DNA from: Riptortus pedestris
Taxonomy: Eukaryota > Arthropoda > Insecta > Hemiptera > Alydidae
DNA: 64,000 nt
NCBI GenBank assembly: GCA_019009955.1
Contig: CM032228.1
Span: forward strand, 207,866,001 to 207,930,000
Direction of reading: 5' to 3'
The translations under genes were made by a program, and so were the position numbers. Shown piece by piece: positions 21,850 to 33,500 of this stretch (position 1 is its first letter; every line of letters starts with the position of its first letter). Below the pieces are notes generated by a model, which saw only the letters and a list, made by a program, of their open reading frames with translations, was not told the DNA's origin and searched no databases.

Positions 21850-22400
21850 TTAAGTATCAAAAAATGTATAGAACTACAATTGTAGAGCAATGCAGTTTAA
21901 AAAGACTGGTTCTAAAACCTTTTTCGATTTTACTCATAATAAAGGAGATATTTTAAATATTCGATTTCCCCTCTGACCCCCCCCCATTCCCTCCTCGTCC
22001 GTTTCAGCCTTTGAATATTAGAAATATCGGGTATGGTAAAGATCAAATAAACTTTTTTGAGTGAAGGGCGTAAAATCATTAAATGATGACACCATCACAC
22101 AACGTATTCGCATGTATCTCACACAGAAAAAGATCAATGAAAATAATACTTGGTGTTTAAGTTTCCGATATAGTTGTTCATTACATAACAGCATGTTGTA
22201 AATATGATATTTGTAGGAGTGACGGATTTTTGAAGCCGAATACTAAAAAATGCAAATATCTGGATTAATATTTATGATAGCGAAAATATGAACTTGACTA
22301 TATTTATAGACAGTTGATTTTAGATACGATTGGTTCTACACAACGTTTCAAAGTGACTTAGAATAATAGAGATATTTCGAATTTCATTATTTAACGCCAT
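21850..22400 (-). repeat. Degraded HINE-like repeat (no ends)
   Basis: Contains reverse-oriented family blocks: TAATAAAGGAGATATTTTAAATATTCGA, GACCCCCCCCCATTCCC and TTTCAGCCTTTGAATATTAG, then a second module with the expected GAACTTG and CGATTGGTTCTAC signatures near 22300-22340. Ends are not recognisable. Confidence 0.5.
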
Positions 22401-22926
22401 GGTCCAAATGTTGCAGTTTTCAGATGACATATGTATTTTTTATTATGCTCTTTCAAAGTGCATAAAAAGTTATTAAAGAAACAGTGAACGACATTTCGAT
22501 GTCACTGAAAATATTTCATCTACATCATTGCTTTTCAGACGCCTTAGAAGGTTTAATGCTTCATTCTTATGATTTTTTTCCAGTTCTTTAATACATATCT
22601 TTGAGTGTGTGAGTACTAAATAAAAAGAAACTAGATTTAAAAAAAAAAAAAAACATCTTTTTCATAATTATTTTGAGGGATTTTTCGAGTGAAAAACAAA
22701 TTTAACAATATATTCTACATTTCCTTAAATTTAAACATTTACCGTAAAAATTGAAAAATCATGCATCCTTAACAAAATTGTTTCAAACAATAATTCGCTT
22801 TGGTGAAACTAGACATAGAGACCTACAACTTTTTTCTCTGACACTTTACGACTGAATCAGCCATTTAGCCGTGAAAAGTACGCTGATACGGTTTATCTTG
22901 GACACCCTGCATGTATATGTACAAGT

Positions 22927-23560
22927 ACTAGCTAAGGTACCCGGCGTTGGTCGGGATATCTTAATAATAAATGTATTTGTTATGTAATGGTTCACTATCC
23001 ACAAAAAGTTTATATTACCCGCATTTTTTGAACGTATATATTTACAGTGATCACAGACGATATATTTCATAACCATGGATCGTATTCTGTATCCCGAAAC
23101 CGGTCCAAAGCTCGACTATGGGTGCTAGTACATAATAACCATTATTGGAAAAACCTTTTTTTGGGTCTGCAAAGTAATCATTTCTTTTTTCATAATAGCA
23201 CATAGTTACTCTGTGAAGTATAATATATCAAAGGAGCAATGTTAGTAAGTAGCAGAAATAACTGGGTACTTACACTTCCCCAACAATTTCACTCCACCTG
23301 CCTTCATAGTTTTAAATTATTACTATAGTACTGGGGTAATTATTTATTTATGATAATCAAACAAATTCGCATTCCTGAGAATAACACTACATTTTTAAAA
23401 GAATAAGCATCAAGTGGCATGTAAACATAGGCCAATGTGAGGTGGGCAGGGGTTGTATAATTTCTCCTGCTACAATTAAATAATTTCTCCTTACTTCAAA
23501 TCCACCCAGTATTAAGAGCAAGAGTTTCTGCATACACTTAGAACATTAAAGTATTCGTAA
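22927..23560 (-). mobile_element. Helitron-like fragment, family B
   Basis: ACTAGCTAAGGTACCCGGCG at 22927 is the reverse complement of a Helitron 3' end: a CCGGGTACCTTAGCTAGT-type terminus with a GC hairpin before CTAG/T. Interior sequence is AT-rich. A 5' terminus is not evident. Confidence 0.5.
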
Positions 23561-23594
23561 TCGTAAGGACAAGCTAATAGTGTAAGTACCTCAA

Positions 23595-23695
23595 AACGTC
23601 AAGAAATTTCTCGAAAATCGCACCACGACTACAATCTCAATAGCTGATTTTCCTTAAGTGAAATCTGCTAAAACAGAGCAATAAGTTTTATATTT
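23595..23695 (-). repeat. Hairpin end of a HINE-like repeat
   Basis: TTCTCGAAAATCGCACCACGACTACAATCTCAATAGCTGATTTTCCTTAAG...GAAATCTGCTAAAA (in pieces) matches the palindromic end of the family. Only this end is present. Confidence 0.6.
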
Positions 23696-23699
23696 TAGA

Positions 23700-24515
23700 G
23701 GAAGTCGAGGGATTGTAGTCGTCTCTATTAGGTACAAAAAATGTCTTCTTACGTACATCGAATAATAATTTTTATTCTAGTACAAAATATTACCTTATTT
23801 TAAGAAAATAATAAAAACCTAATCGAGAACAAATATTGAAATTTATATAAAATCATTATGAAACTGATTAACATTAGTTACCTTGTTAAGGCAAACCAAG
23901 AATATTTTTTACCTATCTTATTATGTTTTTCAACATTTAACGGAAGTAAATACGTTTCTATTTTCAGAACTTTCAATGCTTCGTCACTTGCAATATTTTA
24001 TGCACTTCTAACATAGCTAATATTTGTTCAACATTGTAAGAATATTCATAGATTCAATTAATTTACATAACTACGTTCCTCGAATTCATTAAGAAAGCGT
24101 TTTTTTGGAACAGTCAATTGTACTGTGAACGACAACGTTATACGTTGAGAGATTTTACCAGTGTCAGTCCTTAGAAAGTTTTGTAAGTATAATAATAAGA
24201 AATTTAGTTTATCAGTACTAATTTCATGGTATTTTAATTAAACCTGGATTTCTAATATTCACTTTAATTCCAATCTTTTCAAAAATTTGACGCATACCAA
24301 AAATGATCATTTTTAACAGCATAAATTAATTAATATACAAAGTTAAACCATTTTTAAGGTATTTTATTTAATTAAGGATAAGTTTTACATTATTAACACT
24401 TTATAAATACAAATTAAGAAATTATATTACATTATTTAATTTAAAGAAAACAAATTAATACAGAATAAAAAATGTAAATGTAAAAAATGATTTATAGCAT
24501 TTAAAAGAATTGTTG

Positions 24516-24520
<5 letters not shown>
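23700..24520. other. Intergenic AT-rich stretch, nothing recognised
   Basis: No frame longer than chance, no terminal repeats and no RNA gene signal that I can see. Confidence 0.4.

Positions 24521-24522
<2 letters not shown>

Positions 24523-24607
<85 letters not shown>
24523..24607. repeat. (TA)n microsatellite, about 42 units
   Basis: Uninterrupted TA dinucleotides directly next to the CTAG end of a Helitron copy that begins at 24610. On translation it yields a spurious poly-Ile/Tyr frame. Confidence 0.95.
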
Positions 24608-24609
<2 letters not shown>

Positions 24610-24610
<1 letters not shown>

Positions 24611-25573
24611 TAGCTCAAATACCCGGCTTCGCTCGGAAATTCATTTGAGGCTGAATGGTGATGGTATATTTTTGGCAAGGCTTTATTTTGCACAATATTT
24701 TGACATTTACCCGTCCCAGTGTTTAGGGGTAACACCCGTCGTTTCTGGGGATTTGTTAATAATCAAATTAATTTTTGATGTAAGACTTCATTGTCCTGCA
24801 TATTGTCATATTTCCCGTTTCCTGTGCATTATGCATAGATTTGAATTATTAAGGAGAAAATATTGACATACATTTGAATTAATTTTTTCAGGTGAGGTAC
24901 CTGGTAGTTCATATTGAAAAGAAGTGTTGAGCAAATTTCTCTAAATAACAAAATAAACAACTTTTGTTATGTGCATATTTGCCGAAACCCCAATAGGAAA
25001 TCACTATTATTAATTTCAGGCCTCCCTTATAACCCACACTTCTGCCCGTCCCTAGAAATGTTAGTATGGCTTATTATAAGGAAGGCGTTAGTGCTAATTC
25101 ACATACCGAGTTTGGTTTAGTTCGGTTGAGTCTTTTGTGCCAAATAAAATTGTTGACTCCCGCTATAATTTTTAGCGTATACCGCCTTTATACTTCCGTA
25201 TACGGCAAAAGTGCATATAACAAAAGTTACTCTAAATAACAAATTAAACTACTTTTGTTACGTGCATATTTGCTGAAAAAGCAATAGGAAACGAAATATC
25301 GCTATTTTTAATTTCAGGCCTCCCTTATAACTCCCACTCCTGTTTGTCTTAGAGAATATTAATATAGCCTAAAGTCTAAGTTGGGCTAGTAGTAATATAC
25401 ATATCAAGTTTCATAAAATTCTGTTCAGCCGTTTATGCGTGAAAAGGTAACAAATAAACAAACAAACAAACAGACACCAAAGAAACAAAATGCAGTTACG
25501 GTGTCTATGACATTTGAAACGAAACGTTATCGTGAAATTTCGTGAAAAAAATCAATGTACAGACAGAGGTTAC

Positions 25574-25632
<59 letters not shown>
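24610..25632 (-). mobile_element. Helitron (family A), non-autonomous, minus orientation
   Basis: Begins CTAGCTCAAATACCCGGCTTCGCTCGG, which read in reverse is a GC hairpin followed by CTAG, the Helitron 3' terminus. It ends with the reverse of the family 5' region (AGACAGAGGTTACAATT plus a TA tract, 25578-25632). Inside are two units of the family's roughly 300-bp repeat (AGGCCTCCCTTATAAC at about 25018 and 25317). No protein-coding capacity is present. Confidence 0.8.
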
Positions 25633-25636
<4 letters not shown>

Positions 25637-26379
25637 TTACTTTTTACACGACAAACACTTTGAGTGAAAAACAATTAATTTAAAATGTGATCTGGTAAAA
25701 ATAGTGACAATGATTGGTGGATCATGAGTGATTTTAGCCTGAGGCAAGGGGCAAAAGGTAATTACATGAATAATATTTTTTTGCATGTGTTCTGACAACT
25801 CTTATCTATTTTCCGGAAGAAAAATAACTCTTGTGCAAATATGACATTTTCCTGTAATTCAGCATCCATTTTATTTTGATAGTTTCAGAAATATTGATAG
25901 CAACTGCTTCATCAAGTGTATCTACCCTGAATCGCCTACTTTTTCCTTTCTAATTTCTCTTGTAATTATTTTACGTCGATCTTTTATTATGTTAACTTTA
26001 TCAGTTGTAACTTTATTTACAGAATTAAGGTGTTTCTCTATACTAACATTTTGCTTTCCATCAACCGCAGAAATGTCTTAACAATTTGCATAAACACAGT
26101 TTACTCTCAAAGTGCACGCACTTATCCAAAACGAGAGTTATACATATTACCGGGCGATGATAACCTAGTAGGTTTTCGCCGTAAAACCATAAAAAACAAA
26201 CAAACAAACACATCCTTTCGCCGTTTCTCCCAATCAATAAATTCATTAAAAAAAGACTATTATTTTGGAGTGTTTGATGCTAGGAGATATCGTTCGTGAA
26301 AAAAGGCATAAATACGAAATAAAAAAGTTACAAGAACAAATAAAACACCTATCTACAATGCCCTAAAATGGGTTCGTCA

Positions 26380-27560
26380 TTTTAAAAGTTACTCTAAATA
26401 ACAAAATAAACAACTTTTGTTAAGTGCATATTTACCAAAAAATCAATGCTAAAGGAAATATCGCTATTTTTAATTTTAGGCGTCCCTTATAACCCCCACT
26501 CCTGCTTGGTCCTAAAAAGTTTAATATGGCTTATAGTCTTTGAGAATTAATGCTAATCCACATACCTAGTATTGTTAAATTCGGTTTAACCGTTAGTGCC
26601 CAATAAAGTAGTTGGCTCCCGCTTTAGTTTTGGGTGAATACCTCGTTAATACATTGTTATAAACCAAAAGTGAATATAACACAAGTTACTCTAAATAATA
26701 AAGTAAACAACTTTTGTTATGTTCATATTTGCCGAAAAACGAATAGAAAACGAAGTTCCGCTATTTTTAAATTTAGGCCTCCCTTACAACCCTCTCTCCT
26801 GCCCGTCCTGCCTAGAAATGTTGGCATGGCTTGTTATAATGAAAGCATTAGTGCTAATACACATACCGAAATTTTGTTATTTAGAGTAACTTTTGTCATA
26901 TTCATTTTTGTCTTTTAACAAAGTATAAACGAGATGTACACTATAAACTAAAGCGGAAATCAACTATTTCATTGGGCGCTAAGGATTAAACCGAACTTTA
27001 AAAAACTCAGTATGTCAATTAGCATTAATTCTTCCATGATTATAAGCAGTATTAAATGATCGTTATCAAACTTCATAGTTTAGCGATTCTTGTAAAATTA
27101 AAGATCAAGGATGTTAATACCTGAAATCGGTCAAGGAAAAGGGGTGAGGGGTTAGAACAGGAAAAAAAAATCAAAAATACAAAATATCTCCTTTAGTATG
27201 AGTCAGGTTGAAAAATTTTATATAAGCAATCTTATTAAGAACTTAATTTTTAATTCATCTTGTAACATAAATGTTATCTTAATCTCGAATATTAACCGAG
27301 ATAATAATTCGTTCACCACCCAGCACCTCAAAAATGGGTATTTTAGTTTTTAGCTCTCAGTAAACACCTAATTCTACTCTTCTCTTATTAACAATCATGA
27401 AATATCTTATTCCTTGTTTAAATATCAAGTATGCAATTCATTGGACCTTTTCTAAGTGATATATACCGAAGTATAAATGAGCTATACGCTACAAACTATA
27501 GCGGGAGTCAACAATTTTATTGGGCACTAACGATTGAACCAAACTTAACAAAACTCGGTA
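26380..27560. repeat. Rearranged internal repeats of Helitron family A, with an inversion
   Basis: Units containing AGTTACTCTAAATAACAAA (reverse orientation) occur at about 26385 and 26685. From about 26875 the forward form (TTATTTAGAGTAACTTTTGT) takes over and runs to about 27060. A HINE-like interior piece (27060-27310) and another forward unit (27450-27560) follow. The junction near 26875 is an inverted-repeat boundary. Confidence 0.6.
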
Positions 27561-27585
27561 TGTTAATGTCAAAGCTATATTAAAT

Positions 27586-27707
27586 TTTTAGCAGATTTCC
27601 CCTAAGGGAAATCAGCTATTGAGGTCGTATTCATGATGCGAGTTTCGAAAAATTTCTTCAAATGTCCATCGATCCTACCCAGGAGATGACGAAAATGAGG
27701 TCCGTTC

Positions 27708-27769
<62 letters not shown>

Positions 27770-28300
27770 CTGTTAACGCTCTAGCGGTCGCAATTTTTGT
27801 TTGATCGTTACCAAACTCGGAATTTAATCGTTTTATGTAAAAAGGAAGATCAAGTTCGTTAATGGCTGAAATCTGACCAGTGGGAGGGGGGATTTTTGAA
27901 AATTCAAAATATATCCGTTATTATGCGTCTTATCGAAACATTGTATAGAATAAATCTTATTGAAAATAAATACCGTTCTATACATTTATTCTGTATCTTG
28001 AATATTAACCGAGATATTTGCATTTGTATTCTGCGTGTGGTCGCCAGTAGGCTATGTTCGGACTTTCTGCCGAGAGCTCTGGCGGCCGTTTCCATAACTA
28101 TTCGTCCCTCGTGAATAGGTTTAGAGGTTAGGTTAACTGTTTTTTGGGGCTAGAAACCACTCTGTTATTACGCCCTAAATAATGTTTTTGGTTTAGAGGT
28201 TTCTTACTACTACAGTTGTTATTAGGCAGATTTCTCTATTGTAAAACTTCACGTGGGAAATCTGCTTAGTTTACGCAGCCCCAGCATGATGGACTTTTTT
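27586..28300 (+). mobile_element. HINE-like element, copy 2
   Basis: Full length. It has a TTTTTAGCAGATTTCCC start with palindrome, a TA core (27714-27765), the CTCTAGCGGTCGCAATTTTTG and GTTCGTTAATGGCTGAAATC blocks, then TCTGCGTGTGGTCGCCAGTAGG, and a GTGGGAAATCTGCTTAGTTTACGCAG...GATGGACTTTTT end. It is very close to the copies at 30371 and 58303. Confidence 0.78.
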
Positions 28301-28379
28301 TAGGTTCAAACGGGAGAGGGGGTTAAGGGAGGACTGAAATAAATTATTAAGATATTTAATTTTCTATTTGTTTTAGGCA

Positions 28380-28560
28380 AACGTGCACGTAACAAAAGGT
28401 GTTTACTTTGTTATTTAGAGTAACTATTGTTTTATACATTTTTACGTATAGCAATGTATGAAGTAAGTAATTTGAGTAGAAATATTGATAGGCTCAACAA
28501 TTCTTTCCAATAAGAACTACCAGGTACCTCACCTGTATAAATTAATTCAAATCTATATCT
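28380..28560. repeat. Helitron family A fragment
   Basis: ACAAAAGGTGTTTACTTTGTTATTTAGAGTAAC matches, in pieces, the family unit. TACCAGGTACCTCACCTGTA at about 28508 is the reverse of sequence at about 24890-24908 inside another copy. Confidence 0.5.
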
Positions 28561-28977
28561 TTTATTATTATTAATATTTTATCATTATTAATTCGAATCT
28601 ATGTAATTTTTTTAACGCCAGTAACAGATTGCACCAAGTAAAGCATAACTCCCCCTACTCTTCTCCCAAACCTTAATTCATGAGAAACGCCAGTCTGCTC
28701 TTAAGTGTATTTAATACTTTACTTAATTAAAACGTGAAAATTATTTGAATAAACGTTTTAGTATCGTAAAGATAATTTAATGAGATTGTTTAATATAATT
28801 ACCTAGGCTACTCATAATAAGAAATTTATGTTTCATAATTATTTTTCATTCTATTGTAATGTATGGGTATGTGTTCATATTATGCAGCTTCCTTTACGAT
28901 TCTATCCACAATTAATCCTAAGGGGTTATTTTTTTTCTACAGAGTACTCTAATAGAAGCAGTTGAATCCATACAAGG

Positions 28978-30493
28978 ATGCAGCAGACATTGCCAAGGAC
29001 AGAGATGTATCAAACAGTGCCGGAATTCTATGCCGGGCAGAAGATCTTATTGACAGGTGGCACTGGATTTATGGGCAAGGTACTCGTCGAGAAAATCCTT
29101 CGGAGCTGCCCAGATGTTGACAGTATCTATCTCATAATGAGGGAGAAGAAGGGGAAGTCTATAGAACAGAGATGGAAAGATATCACTGAATTACCGGTAA
29201 GATATTCATTTAATCATATTAGCATATGTTTCTTAAGGGAAAAACATCTTATGCTGGGGGAAGAATATTATTGAATTACTGCTGGTAAGATATTCATTAA
29301 TCATATTAGGAGATTTCGCTGAAGGGAAAACCTCTATCTTTGATGGAATGATATTATTGGATTACCGATTAGTAATTTACTTATTTTAGCACGTATTAGA
29401 TAAGGTAGCACCATTTGACGAATAGCCAATCAGAATGCAGCAAGCCTGCTACGTCACTAGGACCCAAAACCTGGGGCCGACCAGCTTAAATACGATCAAT
29501 ATAAGCTGTTTTCTGATTAATTTGGTGAATACAAAATTAATAAAATGGTATATGTCTGTAAATGATACAAATTACTATAGTTGAATATATTTTAATTGAA
29601 ATAATCCATATGCAAATTATATTCCATTAAAAATAAATACACAATAGTTCCTTAAAATTGTGATACGTTCCTTTACATTTAAAAATCGGAATGTTTCTGC
29701 GTAATTAACACAATACAAAGAAAACTTTACTATAATGAGATGAAATGTTTAAAACATGAAAACAGTAATGACTACTATTGTTCAAATAAATTAAAGTTAA
29801 TAACATTGAACTAAACAAGCAATAAACTAAGATATCCAGTTACTAGAATATAAATTTGTAAATTATTTTAAACATCAACTTGTCCATTCAGGTACAAGAT
29901 TTTTAAAGGCTATCATTGACATGTAGTACTTCTTGATCTAAAAAGATGCTTATATTTAGAGTCAAAGGGAATCCTTGGTTCCAGTTGCATCCTTGTGAAG
30001 ACCATGGCAATAAAGTTGGAGCCTATGCATTGAAGTCCCATAGAATAAGTAACTGTGAAGTAAACATGTATTATCATTACTAATAGACTATGGGAAATTT
30101 TTGTTTAGTAAGAATTTGAGCTTTGGATAATATTGGATGACAAATCCTTTCCATTTCTTCTTTCATTGCAATTTTTCTTCTTTTTGCATTACTTTTTGCT
30201 GGTGATTATCTGATAGCAATCTAGTAACTTCTTTTTTCAAATTGATTGTTTTTACTTTTTAAATTTTTTACTTGCAAGGACTTTAATTTTTATTCACATT
30301 CAGAAACTTTATTCTTTAAGATGGTACTTTCATTACAATCAACTTCTTTTGTATTAGCTGAAAAATTACTTTTAGCAGATTTCCCTTATGGGAAATCAGC
30401 TATTGAGGTCGTACTTATGACGCTATTTTCGAAAAATTTCTTCAAATGTCCATCGATCCTACCCCGGAGATGACGAAAATGAGGTCCGTTCAA

Positions 30494-30553
<60 letters not shown>

Positions 30554-33500
30554 CTGTGAACCGTTAAATTGCGACCGCTAGATTTTTGTTTAATCGTCAC
30601 CAAACTCGGTATTTAATCGTTTTATGTAATAAGGAAGATCAAGTTCGTTAACGGCTGAAATCGGACCAGTGGGAGGGAGGGGGGTTTAGAGGGGGGATTT
30701 TCAAAAATTCAAAATATCTCCGTTATTAAGCATCGAATCGAAAAATTAAATAGAACCAATCTTACTGCAAATTAAATTTACTATAAATATTGTTATATGC
30801 GTTTATTCTCTATCTTGAATATTAACCGAGATATTTGCATTTGTAATCTGCGTGTGGTCACCAGTAGGCTATGTTCGGACTTTCCGCCGAGAGCTCTGGC
30901 GGCCGTTTCCATAACTACTCGTCACTCGTGAATAGGTTTAGAGGTTAGGTTAACTGTTTTTTGGGGCTAGAAACTTCTGGGTTATTACGCCCTAAATAAT
31001 GTTTTAGGTTTAGAGGTTTCTTACTACTACAGTTGTTATTAGGCAGATTTCGCTATTGTAAAACTTCACGTGGGAAATCTGCTTAGTTCACGCAGCCCCT
31101 GCGTGACGGACTTTTCATCTTTTAGGGAGAAATCTCATTAGTGTGACACAGGGCATGTTTACGTATTTCACGTTTTTTACTCCTACATTGTCTATATGTT
31201 TCACTTTTGAGTCAGAAGTAGAGCTAGTAGATGTTTGTTTAGTTACGGACGACATTGGTAAATTTAGATGGGTCACAGCTTCTTCTTTTAATTGCAATCT
31301 ATTAGGAACACAGCCTAACAATTCTGCTTGTAAATTCCTTTCATAATCACTATCGCTGAAATGTTCTGAACAAACCCGAGAAATATCAGGATTAAAGTTC
31401 AAATCTCCTCGTCTACACATGACTAGCCACTGTTTCTTAATTTCTGGGTTTCGGTGATAAGATACAGACTTGCCTGATTTCCTAGGGTGGTTGGAACATG
31501 CTGCTACAGCACAATCACTCGGCATTTCGCAAAACAATCACTTACAACAAAAGAAAATAAAACAATTCACTAAAAGACAACAATGCTTACGATGTAAACA
31601 AAGCTGAAAGTGGTACCTAGTGACTTCATGCGCGAAAGTTGCAAAAAAGTTACGATCTGCGCAATTGCCGAATGGCACCCCCCTGGTGGAATGATATCAC
31701 CGAGTTGCCGGTTAGCCATTCACTAGATCGTTTTAGCAGATTTCCCTTAAGAGAAAGCCTCTTGTCTAGGTAAAAGTTGACGATTCCCGTCAGTTGGAAA
31801 GGGATTTTGACTTGAATCGAATACTGTGCAGAAACTTATAGCATTTTAGAAAGAATCTATGTAATCTTTAACTACTGGTTGGGGAATAAGGATGACCTAA
31901 ATATAGAATATAAACAAAATTCCTTTCCTGCACGTGGAAACTACTTTATTTACACAGTTCCCACGGAATGGACTATTGTCATTACTTCCTGAAATGTTAA
32001 TGAACTATTTTCAAATGCATTCAATGTAAATGAATTTTCATTTATTTTCTTATTCAGTTATGACCAGTAATGACTAAACAAAATTCATTACATTTAATAC
32101 AGACAAATATTCCAATTCATCCATGCTTAAAAATACATGTTTGCTTCTTATAACAAACTTCATAGGTAACATGACGTCTTTTTTAACATGTCTCCAGAAT
32201 CTCGTATACTCAAGGGACTCCAATAAATTGGAAATTCGTGATTTTTGTTTTTTTATTTATGAACGTCCACATTGTACAAATCTGGATAGTAGCTAATTTA
32301 TGAGAAAAATATGTATTTAATGGCTGAATTTTCAGCTGTAATAAAGTGTTCTATTGCTTGATTGGCGTAAAAGCAAGCTGTTACGGTCAAACACGTCCCT
32401 TTGTCTTGGTCCTGTTTGGTTATTAACTAACCCTGGATATCGAATACTTCATCCATGCTATAAGCTTCGCAAGAGCCCCATTGAATGGAATTTCAGATTA
32501 AAATATAATGGAGATCTTTTCTCTGTCACTCCGATATTAATTTTACGTTCAGTATAACTACGCTTCTCAAATCCTCTTTAAGGGAAAATAAAAATATATT
32601 TCACATTAAAATTAAATTTATTTATAATATTAAAAGATTTATATACTCTATTTTTGATCAAATAATAGTTGTTCAAAAAGCTGAATAGAGAAAGACCTGA
32701 AAATCTAAAGAAAGTAAAATTGATTCCTGGAGACCTCGGAAAAGACAATTTTGGAATGAGCTCTATAGATTTACAGGTAAGAAGTCAATTCACATTAATA
32801 ATTAATTTTGCCCCTTCCGAGCTTATAAGCACTTATGTACTAAAACACATTTATTCACGTTTCACACGTAAAAAAAAAACCGCTACATAGGTTACAAAGT
32901 ACATATAAAAGCTCCAATTTCCAAGCAAATTAGATGTAATAGGGATCGTATTTATTAGGACGATATATCAAAATAGTAATAAATTCGGGGCACTTGGTAA
33001 AGTTACGAAATTTCTATTCTGATAAACGATATCAGAATAACCACAGCCTTTCTATGGATGGCCCGAAGTTGAATGCAAAGACTCCTGTTTAGTTGCAAAG
33101 CATGATAGACATTGTAAAGTATAGTGATTCTACGTGCATGTATTTTGGGATAGGCAAATGTGCTGTCTTGATATTTTATGAAGTCAGAAAATAACCTGAG
33201 AATATAACCTACATCCACGAGTTACAAAGTACCTAGTCATACAGATAAAATGGTTTTCAAAGCATCTGAAATTATCAAAACAGTATACAAAAGACAATTT
33301 AAAAAATGTATTTATTAAGCGTTTGAGTCTTATATTTGACAGCTATCTGGAATTCCATAGTGACATCTTCACCGTAGTTTGAGATTATAAAATAGACACT
33401 ACTCTTGATGAGCTAGACTTGCTGACAGAATGCACTTTCCAATTTTACCTGTGGCAAGGCTAGGTAACGGTCGTTACTGCGGTCGCCTTTGTGACCTGGA

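Larger units (their letters stand above)
29395..31690 (-). mobile_element. P-element/THAP-type DNA transposon remnant in FAR intron 1
   Basis: GGTAGCACCATTTGAC...TACGTCACTAGGACCC on the left mirrors, in diverged form, GGGGGTGCCATTCGGC...AAGTCACTAGGTACC read from the right (31687 inward). Between them, on the minus strand, are a THAP domain frame (31537-31118) and a lysine-rich coiled-coil-like stretch (about 30360-30120) typical of the region behind THAP domains in P-type transposases. A HINE-like element (30371-31115) splits the two. The catalytic core is unrecognisable or gone. Exact ends and target duplication are not clear. Confidence 0.62.

Noticed and set aside
24510..24866. Open frame with long Ile-Tyr repeats
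   Set aside because: It is the translation of a TA microsatellite and a Helitron end; the same artefact occurs at 345-536, 36239-36430, 46565-46933 and 58391-58750.
28600..28977. Core promoter of FAR copy B
   Set aside because: The coding exon begins at a splice acceptor, so the promoter lies further upstream at an unseen first exon; no convincing TATA or initiator could be assigned.
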